The notes: generated by a model from the sequence alone, not told the origin. A stretch of 64,000 nt of DNA from an uncultured Pirellulaceae bacterium (GCA_938083195.1 CALKCK010000001.1:1-64000), one strand, 5' to 3'. Numbered from the stretch's first letter, positions 1-10,710 are shown. Numbers and translations are program-made.

Positions 1-1061
1 CAAAGACAGTGGCCATTTCTGAGACTGCTCAATTCCGCAAAAGCATACTGCCCCGCACAGACGAAGATGGCGAAACAAAGCCTGATCCTCAAAAATCTAG
101 CCAAACTTTTAGCCCCCCACCTACTAGACCTCCGACTCAACCCGAATTTCAGTTTAGAACAAAGCCGACCCCAAAGCCGACCCTTAAGGTTGGAACCTCT
201 AACGACTTTCAACCAATCGACCGCAGAAGCAACGGTGGAATGTTTGTTGCACCGAAAACCAAAGTGGAGCCTATTTATCAGAAATTTGCCCCAGAAAAAT
301 CAGTTGCTTCCCCCAAAAATCCGAAGACACTCGATTCGACCAACAAAGACGGCAACGTTATCTATGCTCAATTTGAATCTAAACAATTCCAATTGGGTAA
401 CCCCACTGAACCTGCAACCACTACCACAAGACCACGAAAGATTCCTAGTTTTTTAATTCCACCCAAGCAACCAGTTCAACAACCTGCGTCGGCTCCCAGC
501 ATAGCGACGGATGAAACTCCCGCAGAAAAAAAACCTGGCCAAGCGTTCCAATCTTTTGATGAACTCAAAACTCCTTCCAGCTTTGTTCCTCCCGAGCTCA
601 ATCTCTCGACCCCATTGCCACCTGTCGACCAACCGTTAGCTCCCCGGACTTACACAACGAAAACAGGAGACACCTATTGGTCCGTTTCCGAAAAGACCTA
701 TCAGGATGGAAGATATTTCCGTGCTTTGTTTCGCCACAACCAGACAATCCACGCCGATTACAAATTAGTATCAGGCCTGGAACTCAAAACGCCAGCCAAA
801 GATGAATTGGAAAGACGGTGGCCAGAAGAATGCCCAGTTACATCAGAGGCTAAAAATTCCACAGCCACCGACGCCTCCGTTGAAACCATTAACTACCACG
901 TCACATCCAAAGGAGAGACGCTTTTTGAAATTGCCCGACAAAAGCTCAACCAAGCGTCGCGATTTGTTGAGCTCTACCAACTTAACCCCGACAGTCTAGG
1001 CGAGAATGTCCAACCCGACTCTCCCCTTTCTAGTGGTCTCAAACTTAGACTCCCAAAATAA
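1..1061 (+). CDS. LysM-repeat protein, 5' end cut by window edge
   Basis: The frame is open to the left edge, so the first visible GTG at 9 is probably internal. About 210 residues of Pro/Thr/Gln/Lys-rich, low-complexity linker precede two C-terminal LysM-like modules, at roughly residues 215-262 (starting YTTKTGDTYWSV) and 297-350 (starting YHVTSKGETLFEIA). LysM modules bind peptidoglycan or related glycans. The layout suggests an envelope-anchored protein whose N-terminus, with any signal or membrane segment, lies outside the window. It ends 61 nt before the next start on the same strand. No enzymatic domain is visible. The LysM call is firm; the function is unknown. Confidence 0.75.
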   Translation, partial: KTVAISETAQFRKSILPRTDEDGETKPDPQKSSQTFSPPPTRPPTQPEFQFRTKPTPKPTLKVGTSNDFQPIDRRSNGGMFVAPKTKVEPIYQKFAPEKSVASPKNPKTLDSTNKDGNVIYAQFESKQFQLGNPTEPATTTTRPRKIPSFLIPPKQPVQQPASAPSIATDETPAEKKPGQAFQSFDELKTPSSFVPPELNLSTPLPPVDQPLAPRTYTTKTGDTYWSVSEKTYQDGRYFRALFRHNQTIHADYKLVSGLELKTPAKDELERRWPEECPVTSEAKNSTATDASVETINYHVTSKGETLFEIARQKLNQASRFVELYQLNPDSLGENVQPDSPLSSGLKLRLPK

Positions 1062-1137
1062 CTGTTGAAAATATTGGATTCGCGTGATGCCCCAAGGTTG
1101 TTAGAATAACTGAATCAGTTATTTGGGAATGCGCGTC

Positions 1138-1632
1138 ATGATCTATAGTCCATTTAAAAAGATCATTTCTGGTGGTCAAACGGGAGTAGATCGGGCGGCA
1201 CTCGACGTCGCTATCGAAATGGGCATCCCGCATGGTGGATGGTGCCCAGCGGGTCGCCGCTCAGAAGACGGCTCCATTGCTCCGATCTACCAGTTACAAG
1301 AAACTAGTACCCGGAACTACGCCCAGCGAACTGAAAAAAACGTCCTCGATTCCTGTGGGACTCTAATCCTCTACAGAAATTGCATCACCGGTGGGACGGC
1401 TTTGACCAAACGCCTAACACGCGCACACGCTCAACCGTGCCTATGCATTGATCTTGGCCCCAGCCTCTTCGACGCGACCTCAATCCTCGCGGCTTTAATC
1501 GACTGGGGAACCAAACACCAAGTTGAAATTCTAAATGTTGCCGGTCCCCGTGCCTCAACACAGCCCGAAATTTACTCTCTGGCTTATTCCTTCTTAAACA
1601 TTGCGCTAACTAAAACTGCCCGTCCTCAGTGA
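1138..1632 (+). CDS. Putative molybdenum carrier protein (YpsA/LOG-like Rossmann fold)
   Basis: The protein of about 164 residues begins with the motif ISGGQTGVDRAALD, a phosphate/nucleotide-binding loop typical of the putative molybdenum carrier family (Pfam MoCo_carrier), followed by GGWCPAGRRSEDG and a central GGTALT segment. Family members adopt a Rossmann-like fold related to YpsA and DprA. The molybdenum link comes from an algal cofactor-binding protein and is not shown for bacteria. In-frame starts lie at 1123 (TTG), 1129 (ATG) and 1138 (ATG). The last is chosen because it leaves the shortest leader before the conserved core, but 1129 is equally possible. Molybdopterin genes are not seen nearby, so the substrate is open. 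Confidence 0.75.
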   Translation: MIYSPFKKIISGGQTGVDRAALDVAIEMGIPHGGWCPAGRRSEDGSIAPIYQLQETSTRNYAQRTEKNVLDSCGTLILYRNCITGGTALTKRLTRAHAQPCLCIDLGPSLFDATSILAALIDWGTKHQVEILNVAGPRASTQPEIYSLAYSFLNIALTKTARPQ

Positions 1633-2002
1633 CCGATGCCCTGACCATCCGAATTCAAAGGCTAATCGACTCACTCTGGTTAACGCAAGATAATCGACGT
1701 TATTGAACACGAACGGGTCATTCAAATATCGCCGAAGTCCTTTCAGGCTCGCATTAATCAACCTGAATCGATTGTAGGGATTCCTCGCCGCACTTCTGAT
1801 TTTCTTGATCGTGAAGGGTGTTCCGGATTTCATAGCTAAACACCTTCTGTCGACTGGGAAGTCCAGATAACTCTGTTTATTTTTTGCAACGTTCTATGTT
1901 GCATAAAATGTAACCTATGTTTTTCTAATCAAATTAGGCCGTTGATTCCCTGCTTGCAAGCGACGCAAAACATAAATCCCCATGGCTTTCCAATAGACTT
2001 AC
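1633..2002. other. Intergenic region upstream of the tad genes
   Basis: This 370-nt region lies between the molybdenum-carrier-like gene and tadA. A 75-codon minus-strand frame (1606-1833) exists, but it overlaps the end of the upstream gene and resembles no known family, so it is not called. The AT-rich stretch around 1870-1935 is the likely place for the tadA promoter, though no clear -35/-10 pair was identified. Confidence 0.4.
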
Positions 2003-3301
2003 ATGACCACCATCAAACAAAAAATTAGCGAATTTGATCAACTCAAACAGCGGATCCACGGCAAGTTAATTGGCAAACTTGACCTAAGTCGTATTGGAGA
2101 ATTGGAAGGCGATGTCTTGCGGCGTGAAATACGCGTCGTAGTCGAACATCTATGCGATGGTGAAAATAATCTACTCAACCGAACCGAACGAGATCGATTG
2201 GTCGAAGAAGTCCTCGATGAAACGTTTGGACTTGGGCCACTTGAGTTGCTGCTAAAAGACCCACTGATTAGCGATATTCTCGTTAACGGTCCTAAAAACA
2301 TATACGCCGAACGCAGCGGCAAAATGGAAAAGACAAACGTCGAATTCCGAGACAACGCGCATTTACTTCAAATCATTGACCGAATCGTCTCTAAAGTCGG
2401 ACGGCGTGTCGACGAAACATGTCCAATGGTTGACGCGAGACTCGAGGATGGCTCTCGTGTCAACGCGATTATTCCACCCCTGTCTTTGGACGGCGCTGCC
2501 ATGTCCATTCGACGATTTGGAGCAAACCCGCTAAAGCTGGAAGACCTACTAAATTTCCAAGCGTTCACCCCTGAGATGGTTATGCTTCTGGAAGGAGCGA
2601 TGAAAGCTCGGCTGAACATCGTCATCTCCGGCGGTACCGGTTCTGGTAAGACCACCCTACTCAATACACTTTCAAGCTTCATCTCAAACGAAGACAGAAT
2701 CGTAACCATTGAAGATGCGGCGGAAATCCAACTTCAACAGGATCACGTCGTACGCCTCGAAACCCGTCCCCCAAATATTGAAGGCAAGGGTTCAGTCACT
2801 GCGACGGACTTAGTGAAAAACTGCTTGAGAATGCGTCCTGAAAGGATCATTATTGGAGAATGCCGTGGCCCAGAAACATTGGACATGCTCCAAGCAATGA
2901 ACACTGGCCACGAAGGTTCCCTCACTACGACCCACGCCAACTCCCCTCGAGATTGTATTTCTCGCCTGGAAACGATGATCATGATGTCTGGTTTTGAACT
3001 GCCCGTCAAAGCCATGCGGAATCAAATTTCAAGTGCGGTCGACTTAATTATTCAGGCAAATCGACTTCAGGGTGGAGCAAGAAAAGTAACTCAAATCACC
3101 GAATTATGCGGCATGGAAAACGACACTATCGTCATGCAGGATATTTTCAAATACGAAAAAACAGGCGTTGACGAAAATGGAAGAACTCGCGGTCGATTCC
3201 TCTGCACCGGCGTCCGGCCAAAATGCATGGACAAACTTGAATCCATGGGAATCAAATTACCCGCCAGTATTTTCCGCGAACGCATCATGATGGAAGACTA
3301 A
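2003..3301 (+). CDS. tadA: Tad/Flp pilus assembly ATPase (CpaF/TadA family)
   Basis: This 432-residue secretion ATPase powers assembly of Flp-type pili at the inner membrane. Visible motifs are Walker [10 protein letters not shown] (about 210-218), the acidic Asp box around [11 protein letters not shown] (231-241), Walker B IIIGE (282-286) and the His box [13 protein letters not shown] (301-313), all intact. The N-terminal region (about 60-200) matches the CpaF-type domain, with the segment [19 protein letters not shown]. It lacks the N-terminal MinD/FHA extensions of some homologues. tadB and tadC follow on the same strand (gaps 88 and 4 nt), which fixes the assignment to the Tad system rather than type II secretion. 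The ATG at 2003 gives the usual family length. Confidence 0.95.
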   Translation: MTTIKQKISEFDQLKQRIHGKLIGKLDLSRIGELEGDVLRREIRVVVEHLCDGENNLLNRTERDRLVEEVLDETFGLGPLELLLKDPLISDILVNGPKNIYAERSGKMEKTNVEFRDNAHLLQIIDRIVSKVGRRVDETCPMVDARLEDGSRVNAIIPPLSLDGAAMSIRRFGANPLKLEDLLNFQAFTPEMVMLLEGAMKARLNIVISGGTGSGKTTLLNTLSSFISNEDRIVTIEDAAEIQLQQDHVVRLETRPPNIEGKGSVTATDLVKNCLRMRPERIIIGECRGPETLDMLQAMNTGHEGSLTTTHANSPRDCISRLETMIMMSGFELPVKAMRNQISSAVDLIIQANRLQGGARKVTQITELCGMENDTIVMQDIFKYEKTGVDENGRTRGRFLCTGVRPKCMDKLESMGIKLPASIFRERIMMED

Positions 3302-3389
3302 TAAAACTTGATTCGTCGATTTAATTTTAATAACTCCAACCAATAAACTTCGGCAGACACCCGAGCATTTAAGCTTCAAGAGTTCAAAC

Positions 3390-4355
3390 ATGTTTACTTA
3401 CATTTTATTTGGATTGATTGCGGTCGGCATCGGCGGAATGGTTTTCGCTGCGTCGATGCTATTCCAGAATGATCAACAAGATCATATCGAAGATCGTTTA
3501 GCCAGTTTGACCCAGAACAAAGGACGGGGCTCAAGCACTAAGTCAGCCGCTCCGGCCAGCCTCCTCAATTCGCCGCTAGACGACGCCCCCGATAAAATCG
3601 AAGAATTTTTAAACAAATTCCTAAATTTCAGAAAATTCCTAAGTCAAACTGGCACTGATTTATCCATCGCAAATTTCATCGGACTCACCGTGGGTGTTAC
3701 CGTTGCAACTTGCATCATGTCCATCTTTTTCTTGCCAATCGGGTTTGTGCCTGTCACCGGTCTGCTCGCGGCAATTTCACCATTTTGGGCACTTTCATGG
3801 CTTCGTAAAAGACGCCTAAATAAATTTGGTGAGCAACTGCCTGCCGCGCTTGACCTTATGTCACAGGCACTTCGCGCTGGGCAAAGCCTACCGTCAGGAA
3901 TTCAACTCGTCGGAACCCAAGTCGACCAACCCCTCGGACCAGAATTCAATCTTGCCTTCGAACAACAAAATCTTGGCATGACACTCAACGATTCGTTGAG
4001 AGCAATGTCGGAACGCATCCCCAACCTGGATCTTAGATTTTTCGTAACCGCCGTCGTGCTTCAGCGACAAACAGGTGGTGACTTGGCAGAAGTGCTCGAC
4101 AAGATCTCCAACCTTACACGAGAGCGATTCAAGATTCGCGGCCAGATTCAAGCGCTAACCGGCGAAGGACGCATTTCTGGTGTCGTCTTGTTAGCCATGC
4201 CACCCGTCCTTTTTGTCGTCATGATGAAGCTCAACTACGAATACGTGATGATGCTTTTCGAAGATCCGTTAGGTCAAAAAATGCTCCTTGGCGGATTGAT
4301 ACTCCAATTCATCGGCGCATTTTCAATCAAAAAAATCATCGATATTAAAGTATAG
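3390..4355 (+). CDS. tadB: Tad pilus inner-membrane platform protein TadB
   Basis: This 321-residue protein has a type II secretion F domain (GspF-like). A transmembrane helix lies at the extreme N-terminus (about 3-25), two more around 95-140, and one or two at the C-terminus (about 265-320). The cytoplasmic core contains QLPAALDLMSQALRAGQSL, the family's conserved helix, followed by the segment LRFFVTAVVLQRQTGGDLAEVLD. TadB pairs with TadC to form the membrane platform that works with the TadA ATPase. It sits 88 nt after tadA and 4 nt before tadC, as in canonical tad loci. Confidence 0.93.
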   Translation: MFTYILFGLIAVGIGGMVFAASMLFQNDQQDHIEDRLASLTQNKGRGSSTKSAAPASLLNSPLDDAPDKIEEFLNKFLNFRKFLSQTGTDLSIANFIGLTVGVTVATCIMSIFFLPIGFVPVTGLLAAISPFWALSWLRKRRLNKFGEQLPAALDLMSQALRAGQSLPSGIQLVGTQVDQPLGPEFNLAFEQQNLGMTLNDSLRAMSERIPNLDLRFFVTAVVLQRQTGGDLAEVLDKISNLTRERFKIRGQIQALTGEGRISGVVLLAMPPVLFVVMMKLNYEYVMMLFEDPLGQKMLLGGLILQFIGAFSIKKIIDIKV

Positions 4356-4359
4356 AATT

Positions 4360-5343
4360 ATGAATATTTTGATCCTCATTGCTGCCATTGACTTTATTGC
4401 CGTCCTCCCATTCGCGGCATTCGCAGCGATCGCCATTGGTTTCTGGGTTATCTCTGATGTCTTTTTGAATAACAAATCAAAGACCGAGTCTCGACTCGAA
4501 CAGATGAAAAACAGAAGTCTAGGCAAATCTGAAATCGTCAAGACCAGTGGTGGTGCGAAAGAGGGAATCACTAAATTACTCGAACAGGCAAGTCCAAGGA
4601 TTGCCGAAGCCCTCCAACCGAAAAACGAAAAAGAAGCTGGCAAGCTTAAACAGAAATTAGACGAAGCTGGCTGGCGAACCGAAAACGCAACTCAAATCCT
4701 CTCAACATTGAAAGTCGTTTCGGCAGGTTTTGGCTTTTTCATGGGTGGAGGGGTCGCACTCTTCACAAACGGAATTAACACTTACAGTTTAATCTATGCT
4801 TTAATTTCACTAGTCGGTTTCATGCTGATACCAGAATTAATCCTTAGATTGATCGGAGCACAGAGGAAACAAAAACTATTCCTAGGACTACCCGACGCAC
4901 TGGACTTGATGGTTGTTTGTGTGGAGGCTGGCTTAGGTATGGATCAAGCACTCCGCAAAGTCGCCGAAGAATTGATGTTTACTCACCCAACCGTCGCCAC
5001 TGAATTTAAATATTGCAACCACCAACTCCAAATGGGTTCGACACGCGAAATTGTCCTGATGGATTTAGGACGCAGGAACGGAGTGGATGATTTGAAAACC
5101 CTTGCATCGGTTATGATCCAAGTCGACAAGTTCGGAACAAGCGTTGGAAAAGCTCTGCGAATTCAAAGTGATGCAATGAGAACGCGAAGACGTCAGATCG
5201 CCGAAGAAAAAGCAGCCAAAACTGCGGTTAAATTGATTTTCCCTTTGGTGCTGTTCATCTTCCCAGGAATCTTCGTGATCCTAGTGGGGCCAGCTGCCCT
5301 GACCATGATTAATGAAATGTTGCCACTCATGTCTGGCCAGTAA
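4360..5343 (+). CDS. tadC: Tad pilus inner-membrane platform protein TadC
   Basis: This 327-residue GspF-domain membrane protein is the partner of TadB. It has an N-terminal hydrophobic segment (about 3-33), a pair of helices around 115-165, the core LPDALDLMVVCVEAGLGMDQAL, then VMIQVDKFGTSVGKALRIQ and a C-terminal helix (about 295-325). It starts 4 nt after the tadB stop, so translation is probably coupled. No pilin, prepilin peptidase (TadV), secretin (RcpA) or TadZ gene follows, so the rest of the pilus locus must lie elsewhere or upstream of the window. Confidence 0.92.
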   Translation: MNILILIAAIDFIAVLPFAAFAAIAIGFWVISDVFLNNKSKTESRLEQMKNRSLGKSEIVKTSGGAKEGITKLLEQASPRIAEALQPKNEKEAGKLKQKLDEAGWRTENATQILSTLKVVSAGFGFFMGGGVALFTNGINTYSLIYALISLVGFMLIPELILRLIGAQRKQKLFLGLPDALDLMVVCVEAGLGMDQALRKVAEELMFTHPTVATEFKYCNHQLQMGSTREIVLMDLGRRNGVDDLKTLASVMIQVDKFGTSVGKALRIQSDAMRTRRRQIAEEKAAKTAVKLIFPLVLFIFPGIFVILVGPAALTMINEMLPLMSGQ

Positions 5344-5732
5344 ATCTCGGTTTCTATTAGTCCTTAAAGTGCCAGGCTTTTGTCAGCCACGAGAAAGACA
5401 CCCACTGGAGCTTCCAATCGTTAAGCTTTTCCTGTTCGGACTATTCTAAAAATTCGGTTTTCACGGAAAAACCAAAGGCTTTTCGCAAAATCCGAAGATC
5501 GGGCGGTTATTTTTTACTGCAACTTCGTTTCGACACGCAGCCTCAAGACGCCAATACCGATATTAGACATGAGCAGATGCACTAAATGCAATTTGCACAC
5601 TGCTGGACAGAGCTTCCGCCAAAACAGCACTGACTCGCTAACCTTTATCTAGACGTCGAATTAATCAGTTGAACCAACGCAAAGTTGGCGCACGGTGAAG
5701 GTAAAATCGGACCCATAAACTGGAGTAAAGTG
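5344..5732. other. Intergenic region after tadC
   Basis: This 389-nt gap carries no convincing gene, RNA or strong terminator. A weak A/T-rich partial inverted repeat lies around 5452-5485. It separates the Tad genes from the next secreted-protein gene, which has its own ribosome-binding site. Confidence 0.35.
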
Positions 5733-6479
5733 ATGCGAAACCTTAAGTCTTTAATCACAATTGCCATTGTCTCATTGGTATTGATCAGCCTGACTGAAGC
5801 ACAGGAAAATACAGCCTACACTTCCGTCATCAGCTACACTCCAGCTCGCTCCGCCCAAGAGCTGATCGTCGTTGAACAAGAGGTCGTCGACAATCCCGAA
5901 GTCGCATGTGAAGCATGTGAAATAGGCAGCACCAAATCAAGAATTAGGTTTGGAAGTGGCAAGCATATGGATCGTTGGAAAAAGGTCCATGCCAAGGCAA
6001 AAGAACATGCCGCCACTGTAACGGCTCGTAACAGTGCTTGGCCAAAACCCTTTGACTGTGCAGACAGGCAACTGTACACCTCGATGTGGGCCCCGATGAT
6101 CGACAAAGGATTCGAAGAACAATGTGTTTTAACTTCGAATCACTTCGATCCACTCACTGGAAAGCTAAACACATTTGGCAACCATACCGTTGCAGGTATT
6201 ATGAACAATATGCCACAGGCTCGGCGGACAGTTTTCATCCACCGTGATACCGACACAAAAATCAATCAGCAGCGTATGAGCATGGTCAAAGAAACGATCA
6301 GCACATTTTATGGTACCGACAAATTGGCCAAAATCGAGTTTTCAAACGAGCTTCCTGTAAAACTCCGTGGAGCCGAAGCAGAGAAAATTACAGAACTTTG
6401 GTACGCCGGCAAACCGGCTCCCATCATTCCTGTAGCCTCAGGCACCGAGTCTCTTGACGCGACCGTCACCAACAACTAA
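5733..6479 (+). CDS. Secreted protein of unknown function with Cys pairs
   Basis: The ATG at 5733 follows a GGAG ribosome-binding site and begins a classic Sec signal peptide (residues 1-26, cleavage after TEA or AQE), so it is preferred over an in-frame TTG at 5685. The mature part of about 220 residues has a CEAC pair and two further cysteines, one in a WPKPFDC motif and one in the segment FEEQCVLTSNHFDPLTGKLN. The region ARRTVFIHRDTDTKINQQRM looks structured and conserved. It resembles uncharacterised planctomycete secreted proteins, but I cannot assign a function. Its position after the Tad genes might suggest a pilus link, but the gap and the separate terminator argue for an independent unit. 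Confidence 0.7.
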   Translation: MRNLKSLITIAIVSLVLISLTEAQENTAYTSVISYTPARSAQELIVVEQEVVDNPEVACEACEIGSTKSRIRFGSGKHMDRWKKVHAKAKEHAATVTARNSAWPKPFDCADRQLYTSMWAPMIDKGFEEQCVLTSNHFDPLTGKLNTFGNHTVAGIMNNMPQARRTVFIHRDTDTKINQQRMSMVKETISTFYGTDKLAKIEFSNELPVKLRGAEAEKITELWYAGKPAPIIPVASGTESLDATVTNN

Positions 6480-6530
6480 TCAATTGGCCCCTACCTGTGA
6501 TTGACGGAACAGCCGTCTTTCCCTTATAAA

Positions 6531-6570
6531 AAATGAGTCTGGCAGTGCATTGCCAGACTCATTTTTATTT
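6531..6570 (+). terminator. Rho-independent terminator
   Basis: A perfect 14-bp stem (6531-6544 pairing with 6551-6564) with a 6-nt loop is followed by a T-rich run. It lies 51 nt after the stop of the secreted-protein gene and is likely its terminator. Confidence 0.9.
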
Positions 6571-6629
6571 GAGTGAACGCTAAGGTTTGCTTTTCCTCAC
6601 AATATCCCGAGAGGCGCCGGTTGGATCTG

Positions 6630-6797
6630 ATGGATAAAAAAACGAAAAAGAAACTCGAAATCCTTCGACAGCGGCTTGAAAAAACTCAAAAGCTTTTAGT
6701 CGCCGCACGACAACAGACAGATGAAGCTGACGAAGTCGAAAAGATTGAACAGCAAATCGCCGATATCAAAATGGAAGTCTCAAAATTGAAAAGCTAG
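6630..6797 (+). CDS. Small coiled-coil protein
   Basis: This 55-residue, highly charged protein begins MDKKTKKKLEILRQRLEK and continues as one long helix with heptad-like spacing of Leu, Ile and Val. It has no signal, membrane segment or cysteines. The ATG at 6630 is preferred over an upstream in-frame start at 6573 because the extra residues are unlike the rest. It lies 78 nt before truB on the same strand. It resembles short coiled-coil proteins seen beside truB or translation genes in planctomycetes, from memory. Its role is unknown. Confidence 0.65.
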   Translation: MDKKTKKKLEILRQRLEKTQKLLVAARQQTDEADEVEKIEQQIADIKMEVSKLKS

Positions 6798-6875
6798 AAT
6801 TAGCCGCACTCGAGTTAATCCTAATTTCCAATACTACGCACCCGTCAACAAGACCCTTATTAAATCAATATTTAA

Positions 6876-7766
6876 GTGTTTGGTTTCCTCAACATCAACA
6901 AACCGCCCCACGTCACTTCGCGTGGAGCCGTTAACGCGATTCAAAAATTGATCAAGCCGACGCGGGTCGGACATGCGGGAACTCTTGATCCGTTAGCCAC
7001 CGGTGTGCTGGTGCTCTGCATTGGTCCCGCCACACGACTGACTCGCTTCATTCAAGATCAACCCAAAGTCTATCTAGCTGATTTTGAGTTGGGAGTGGTG
7101 TCAGACACCGAAGACCGATACGGTGAAAAAAAAACCATCCCCTCTGCCCCGGAGGTTTCAGCGGACGACCTTGCTGCCGTTCTTCCGTCCTTTACCGGTG
7201 AAATTCTCCAAAGGCCTCCCGCATTTTCCGCACTCAAAGTACAAGGGCAACGCGCGTACACGCTTGCCAGACAGGGCAAAGAAGTCCAACTCACACCACG
7301 AAAGATTCAGATCCACGATCTTCAGTTGGTCAATTTCTCTTATCCAAATTTCCAGCTTCGCATTCACTGTGGTAGCGGAACGTACGTTCGGTCTCTTGGC
7401 CGCGATATTGGGGAAAAGCTAGGCTCCGGAGCAATTATGACCGCACTAACTCGTGCTTCGATTGGTGACTTCCATCTCGCTAACGCGATTAACCTGGACG
7501 AAATTACCAAATCAAATTTAGATTCCCATTTGGTGAACGCCGTCCAGCCCCTTGGGCAACTTGAATCCATCGAGGTTCCCGAAGAACAGATTCAACGATT
7601 TGCAAACGGGCACACCTGGTCATTTGACACCGCTCGTCCAGCGGAGATGGTGAAAGCGGTTGACCCCCAAGGCCGTTTGGTTGCCGTCCTTCAACGAAAA
7701 ACCGACACTCTTTTTACGCCTGCCATTAATTTTGCGCATTATTGGGTAGAGCACAAATTGAATTAA
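6876..7766 (+). CDS. truB: tRNA pseudouridine(55) synthase TruB
   Basis: TruB makes the universal pseudouridine at position 55 in the T-loop of tRNAs. The GTG start at 6876 gives FGFLNINKPPHVTSRGAVN, and the catalytic motif VGHAGTLDPLATGVL follows, with the Asp in GTLDP being the nucleophile. Further motifs are QRPPAFSALKVQGQRAY (TruB motif with the KV.G.RAY loop) and SGTYVRSLGRDIGEKLGSG. The length of 296 residues is normal. The C-terminal part after about 235 is a short PUA-like tail. Confidence 0.95.
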   Translation: MFGFLNINKPPHVTSRGAVNAIQKLIKPTRVGHAGTLDPLATGVLVLCIGPATRLTRFIQDQPKVYLADFELGVVSDTEDRYGEKKTIPSAPEVSADDLAAVLPSFTGEILQRPPAFSALKVQGQRAYTLARQGKEVQLTPRKIQIHDLQLVNFSYPNFQLRIHCGSGTYVRSLGRDIGEKLGSGAIMTALTRASIGDFHLANAINLDEITKSNLDSHLVNAVQPLGQLESIEVPEEQIQRFANGHTWSFDTARPAEMVKAVDPQGRLVAVLQRKTDTLFTPAINFAHYWVEHKLN

Positions 7767-8007
7767 TCCCGTCCCACATGTCAGTCGACTGAAGCAGATA
7801 TTACAAAAAGGGTTTTCGTCAGTAGCAGTCTTCGTACTAGGTGAATCGTACGTTCTGCGAGAGCATTGCACCAAAGCACGAAACCACCTTAAATTCCTCC
7901 CATACTGCAGAGATCTTTCCCAGCCTTCCCATCATCCCAGCGGTTGACAGTAATTTGAGGAATCTCCACAATATTGGGGTGCAAAACATCATCTAACAGG
8001 CCAAATA

Positions 8008-10710
8008 ATGAGCTCAAAATTTAACGCTTTCGGTGCCCGAGATACTTTCAAAACTGGCGGGCAAGACGTCGGTATTTTTCGATTATCAACGCTCCAAGAT
8101 CAAGGCATGGGTCAAATTGACCGCCTCCCTTACTCTATTCGCGTTCTTCTCGAGTCGGTTTTGCGCAATTGCGATGGCGTCACCGTCCACGAACAGGATG
8201 TTCACAGCCTCGCAACCTGGAATGCGGAATCGCCTGCCAAAGTCGAAATCCCCTACAAGCCGGCCCGAGTTGTCCTTCAAGATTTCACAGGTGTGCCCGC
8301 GGTTGTCGACCTTGCCGCAATGAGATCCGCCATGGCCCGCCTCGGCGGTGACCCGAAAAAAATCAATCCATTAATTCCAGTCGATTTGGTGATTGACCAC
8401 AGTGTTCAAGTTGACCAGTTCGGCAGCAACGCTGCACTCGACTTAAATGTTGAACTTGAATTTAAGCGTAACCGGGAACGCTACGAATTTTTACGTTGGG
8501 GACAAAAAGCTTTTGACAACTTCCGCGTAGTACCACCCAACGTAGGGATTGTTCACCAGGTCAATCTCGAGTTTCTAGCCAAAGGCGTTTTCACACGAGA
8601 AGACGAGGCAGGACTGGTTGCCGTGCCTGATACACTCGTTGGAACGGACAGTCACACAACGATGATCAACGGACTCGGTGTGCTCGGTTGGGGAGTGGGG
8701 GGTATCGAAGCTGAAGCCGCCATGCTCGGCCAGCCCATTTACATGTTGCTACCGGAGGTAGTTGGGTTCGAATTAGTAGGCAAAATTCCGGCAGGAACAA
8801 CCGCGACAGACCTCGTGCTGACCGCGACTGAACAGCTAAGAGCTGCAGGCGTCGTTGGCAAGTTTGTTGAATTCTTCGGAGAAGGTGTCGCAACGATGTC
8901 TCTCGCTGATCGCGCAACGCTTGCCAACATGGCACCGGAATACGGTGCGACAATGGGCTTTTTCCCGATGGACCATGTAACCCTCGATTACATGCGACGA
9001 ACCGGCCGGAGTGATTCTGAAGTTGAGCTCGTTGAACGTTACACCAAAGAGCAAGGTCTATTTAAAACAGACGATTCGCCTCAGCCGAATTTTACGAGGA
9101 CTCTAAAGCTTGACATGGCGTCGGTTGAGCCCTCACTCGCCGGACCCAAGCGGCCACAGGATAGAATCACTCTCTCGGCAATGAAGCAGTCCTTCAATGA
9201 CTCACTTCAGGCTCCCGTAGGTCATTCAGGGTTTGGCCTCAACGAGTCCGATTTGAGCCGCAGCGCAACGGTAGAGAGCAACGAAGAATCGACCGAGATT
9301 TCTCATGGAGCCGTCGTCATCGCAGCGATCACCAGCTGTACAAACACGAGCAACCCCTCGGTGATGATCGCTGCAGGCCTCTTAGCTCAAAAAGCCGCCG
9401 CACTTGGAATGAAAGTGCCACAACATGTAAAAACGAGTTTGGCACCAGGCTCTCGCGTTGTGACGGACTACCTCGATCAAGCTGGCCTCACCGAATCACT
9501 GGAGTCCCTTGGATTCCATACGGTCGGATACGGTTGCACATCCTGCATTGGCAACAGTGGTCCACTTCCCGAGCCGGTTTCGACCGCGATTACGACGGGC
9601 GAATTAGTCGCGTCGAGTGTACTCAGTGGTAATCGAAACTTTGAGGGGCGGGTCAACCCGATGACCAAGGCAAACTACCTCGCAAGCCCACCGCTTGTTG
9701 TCGCCTATGCACTTGCCGGAACAACAGACATCGACCTCGTTAATGAACCGCTTGGTTCCGGCGACAACGGCGATGTTTTCCTTAAAGACGTCTGGCCTTC
9801 CCAGGAAGAAGTCAGCCTTGTGATGGAAGCCAACGTGACTGCGGAAATGTTCCAAAAACAATACTCCAACGCTTTTGACTCCAACGAAATGTGGAATCGA
9901 ATCGAAACTGGCGAAGGAGATTTGTACGAATGGTCGGCAAAAAGCACCTATATTCAGGAGCCTCCCTTCCTCGCTCAAATGACCCCGGAAGTATCCAACA
10001 TTGCCCCCATCATGGGTGCCCGGTGTTTAGCCTTACTAGGTGACTCGGTGACAACGGATCATATTTCACCTGCCGGTGCGATTGCCAAGGACGGCCCCGC
10101 TGGACGTTACCTACAAGACAATCACGTCGAACAACGTGACTTTAACAGCTATGGCTCACGCCGCGGTAACGATCGCGTCATGGTACGAGGAACGTTTGCA
10201 AATATTAGAATTCGCAACCATCTCGCCCCGGGAACAGAAGGCGGCGTTACGACCTACGTGCCCACCAATGAGGAAATGTCAATTTACGACGCCTCAATGA
10301 AATATCAAGAGAGCGAAACTCCTTTGGTCGTCCTTGCAGGAACTGAATACGGAACCGGCAGCAGCCGCGACTGGGCAGCGAAAGGAACCATGATGCTCGG
10401 CGTCCATGCTGTCATTGCAGCGTCCTATGAGCGGATTCATCGGAGCAATCTCGTTGGGATGGGAATTCTTCCACTTGAATTCGCAGACGGAAACAACTGG
10501 AAAGCTCTGGGGCTCAACGGAAAAGAGACTTTCGATATCCCATCCCTCAGCGATGCTCTTGAACCACGGTCAACCATCAAAGTCGTAGCGACAAAAGACG
10601 ATGGATGCAAAGTTGAATTCGATGCGATCGTTAGAATCGATACACCCGTTGAGATGGATTACTATCGGAATGGTGGAATCCTTCAAACTGTGCTACGAAA
10701 TCTTTTATAA
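8008..10710 (+). CDS. acnA: Aconitate hydratase A
   Basis: This 900-residue aconitase interconverts citrate and isocitrate in the TCA cycle. The three [4Fe-4S] ligands are present: Cys444 in [13 protein letters not shown], and Cys510 and Cys513 in [12 protein letters not shown]. The substrate-binding segments [22 protein letters not shown] near 210 and the swivel-domain motif [16 protein letters not shown] near 770 are intact. Length and domain order match the AcnA/IRP1 type rather than AcnB. It stands alone, with a terminator about 70 nt after the stop. The 241-nt region before it holds no other gene. Confidence 0.97.
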   Translation: MSSKFNAFGARDTFKTGGQDVGIFRLSTLQDQGMGQIDRLPYSIRVLLESVLRNCDGVTVHEQDVHSLATWNAESPAKVEIPYKPARVVLQDFTGVPAVVDLAAMRSAMARLGGDPKKINPLIPVDLVIDHSVQVDQFGSNAALDLNVELEFKRNRERYEFLRWGQKAFDNFRVVPPNVGIVHQVNLEFLAKGVFTREDEAGLVAVPDTLVGTDSHTTMINGLGVLGWGVGGIEAEAAMLGQPIYMLLPEVVGFELVGKIPAGTTATDLVLTATEQLRAAGVVGKFVEFFGEGVATMSLADRATLANMAPEYGATMGFFPMDHVTLDYMRRTGRSDSEVELVERYTKEQGLFKTDDSPQPNFTRTLKLDMASVEPSLAGPKRPQDRITLSAMKQSFNDSLQAPVGHSGFGLNESDLSRSATVESNEESTEISHGAVVIAAITSCTNTSNPSVMIAAGLLAQKAAALGMKVPQHVKTSLAPGSRVVTDYLDQAGLTESLESLGFHTVGYGCTSCIGNSGPLPEPVSTAITTGELVASSVLSGNRNFEGRVNPMTKANYLASPPLVVAYALAGTTDIDLVNEPLGSGDNGDVFLKDVWPSQEEVSLVMEANVTAEMFQKQYSNAFDSNEMWNRIETGEGDLYEWSAKSTYIQEPPFLAQMTPEVSNIAPIMGARCLALLGDSVTTDHISPAGAIAKDGPAGRYLQDNHVEQRDFNSYGSRRGNDRVMVRGTFANIRIRNHLAPGTEGGVTTYVPTNEEMSIYDASMKYQESETPLVVLAGTEYGTGSSRDWAAKGTMMLGVHAVIAASYERIHRSNLVGMGILPLEFADGNNWKALGLNGKETFDIPSLSDALEPRSTIKVVATKDDGCKVEFDAIVRIDTPVEMDYYRNGGILQTVLRNLL

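Noticed and set aside
1606..1833. 75-codon minus-strand frame with a basic composition
   Set aside because: It overlaps the 3' end of the molybdenum-carrier-like gene, has no family resemblance, and its codon pattern is not convincing.
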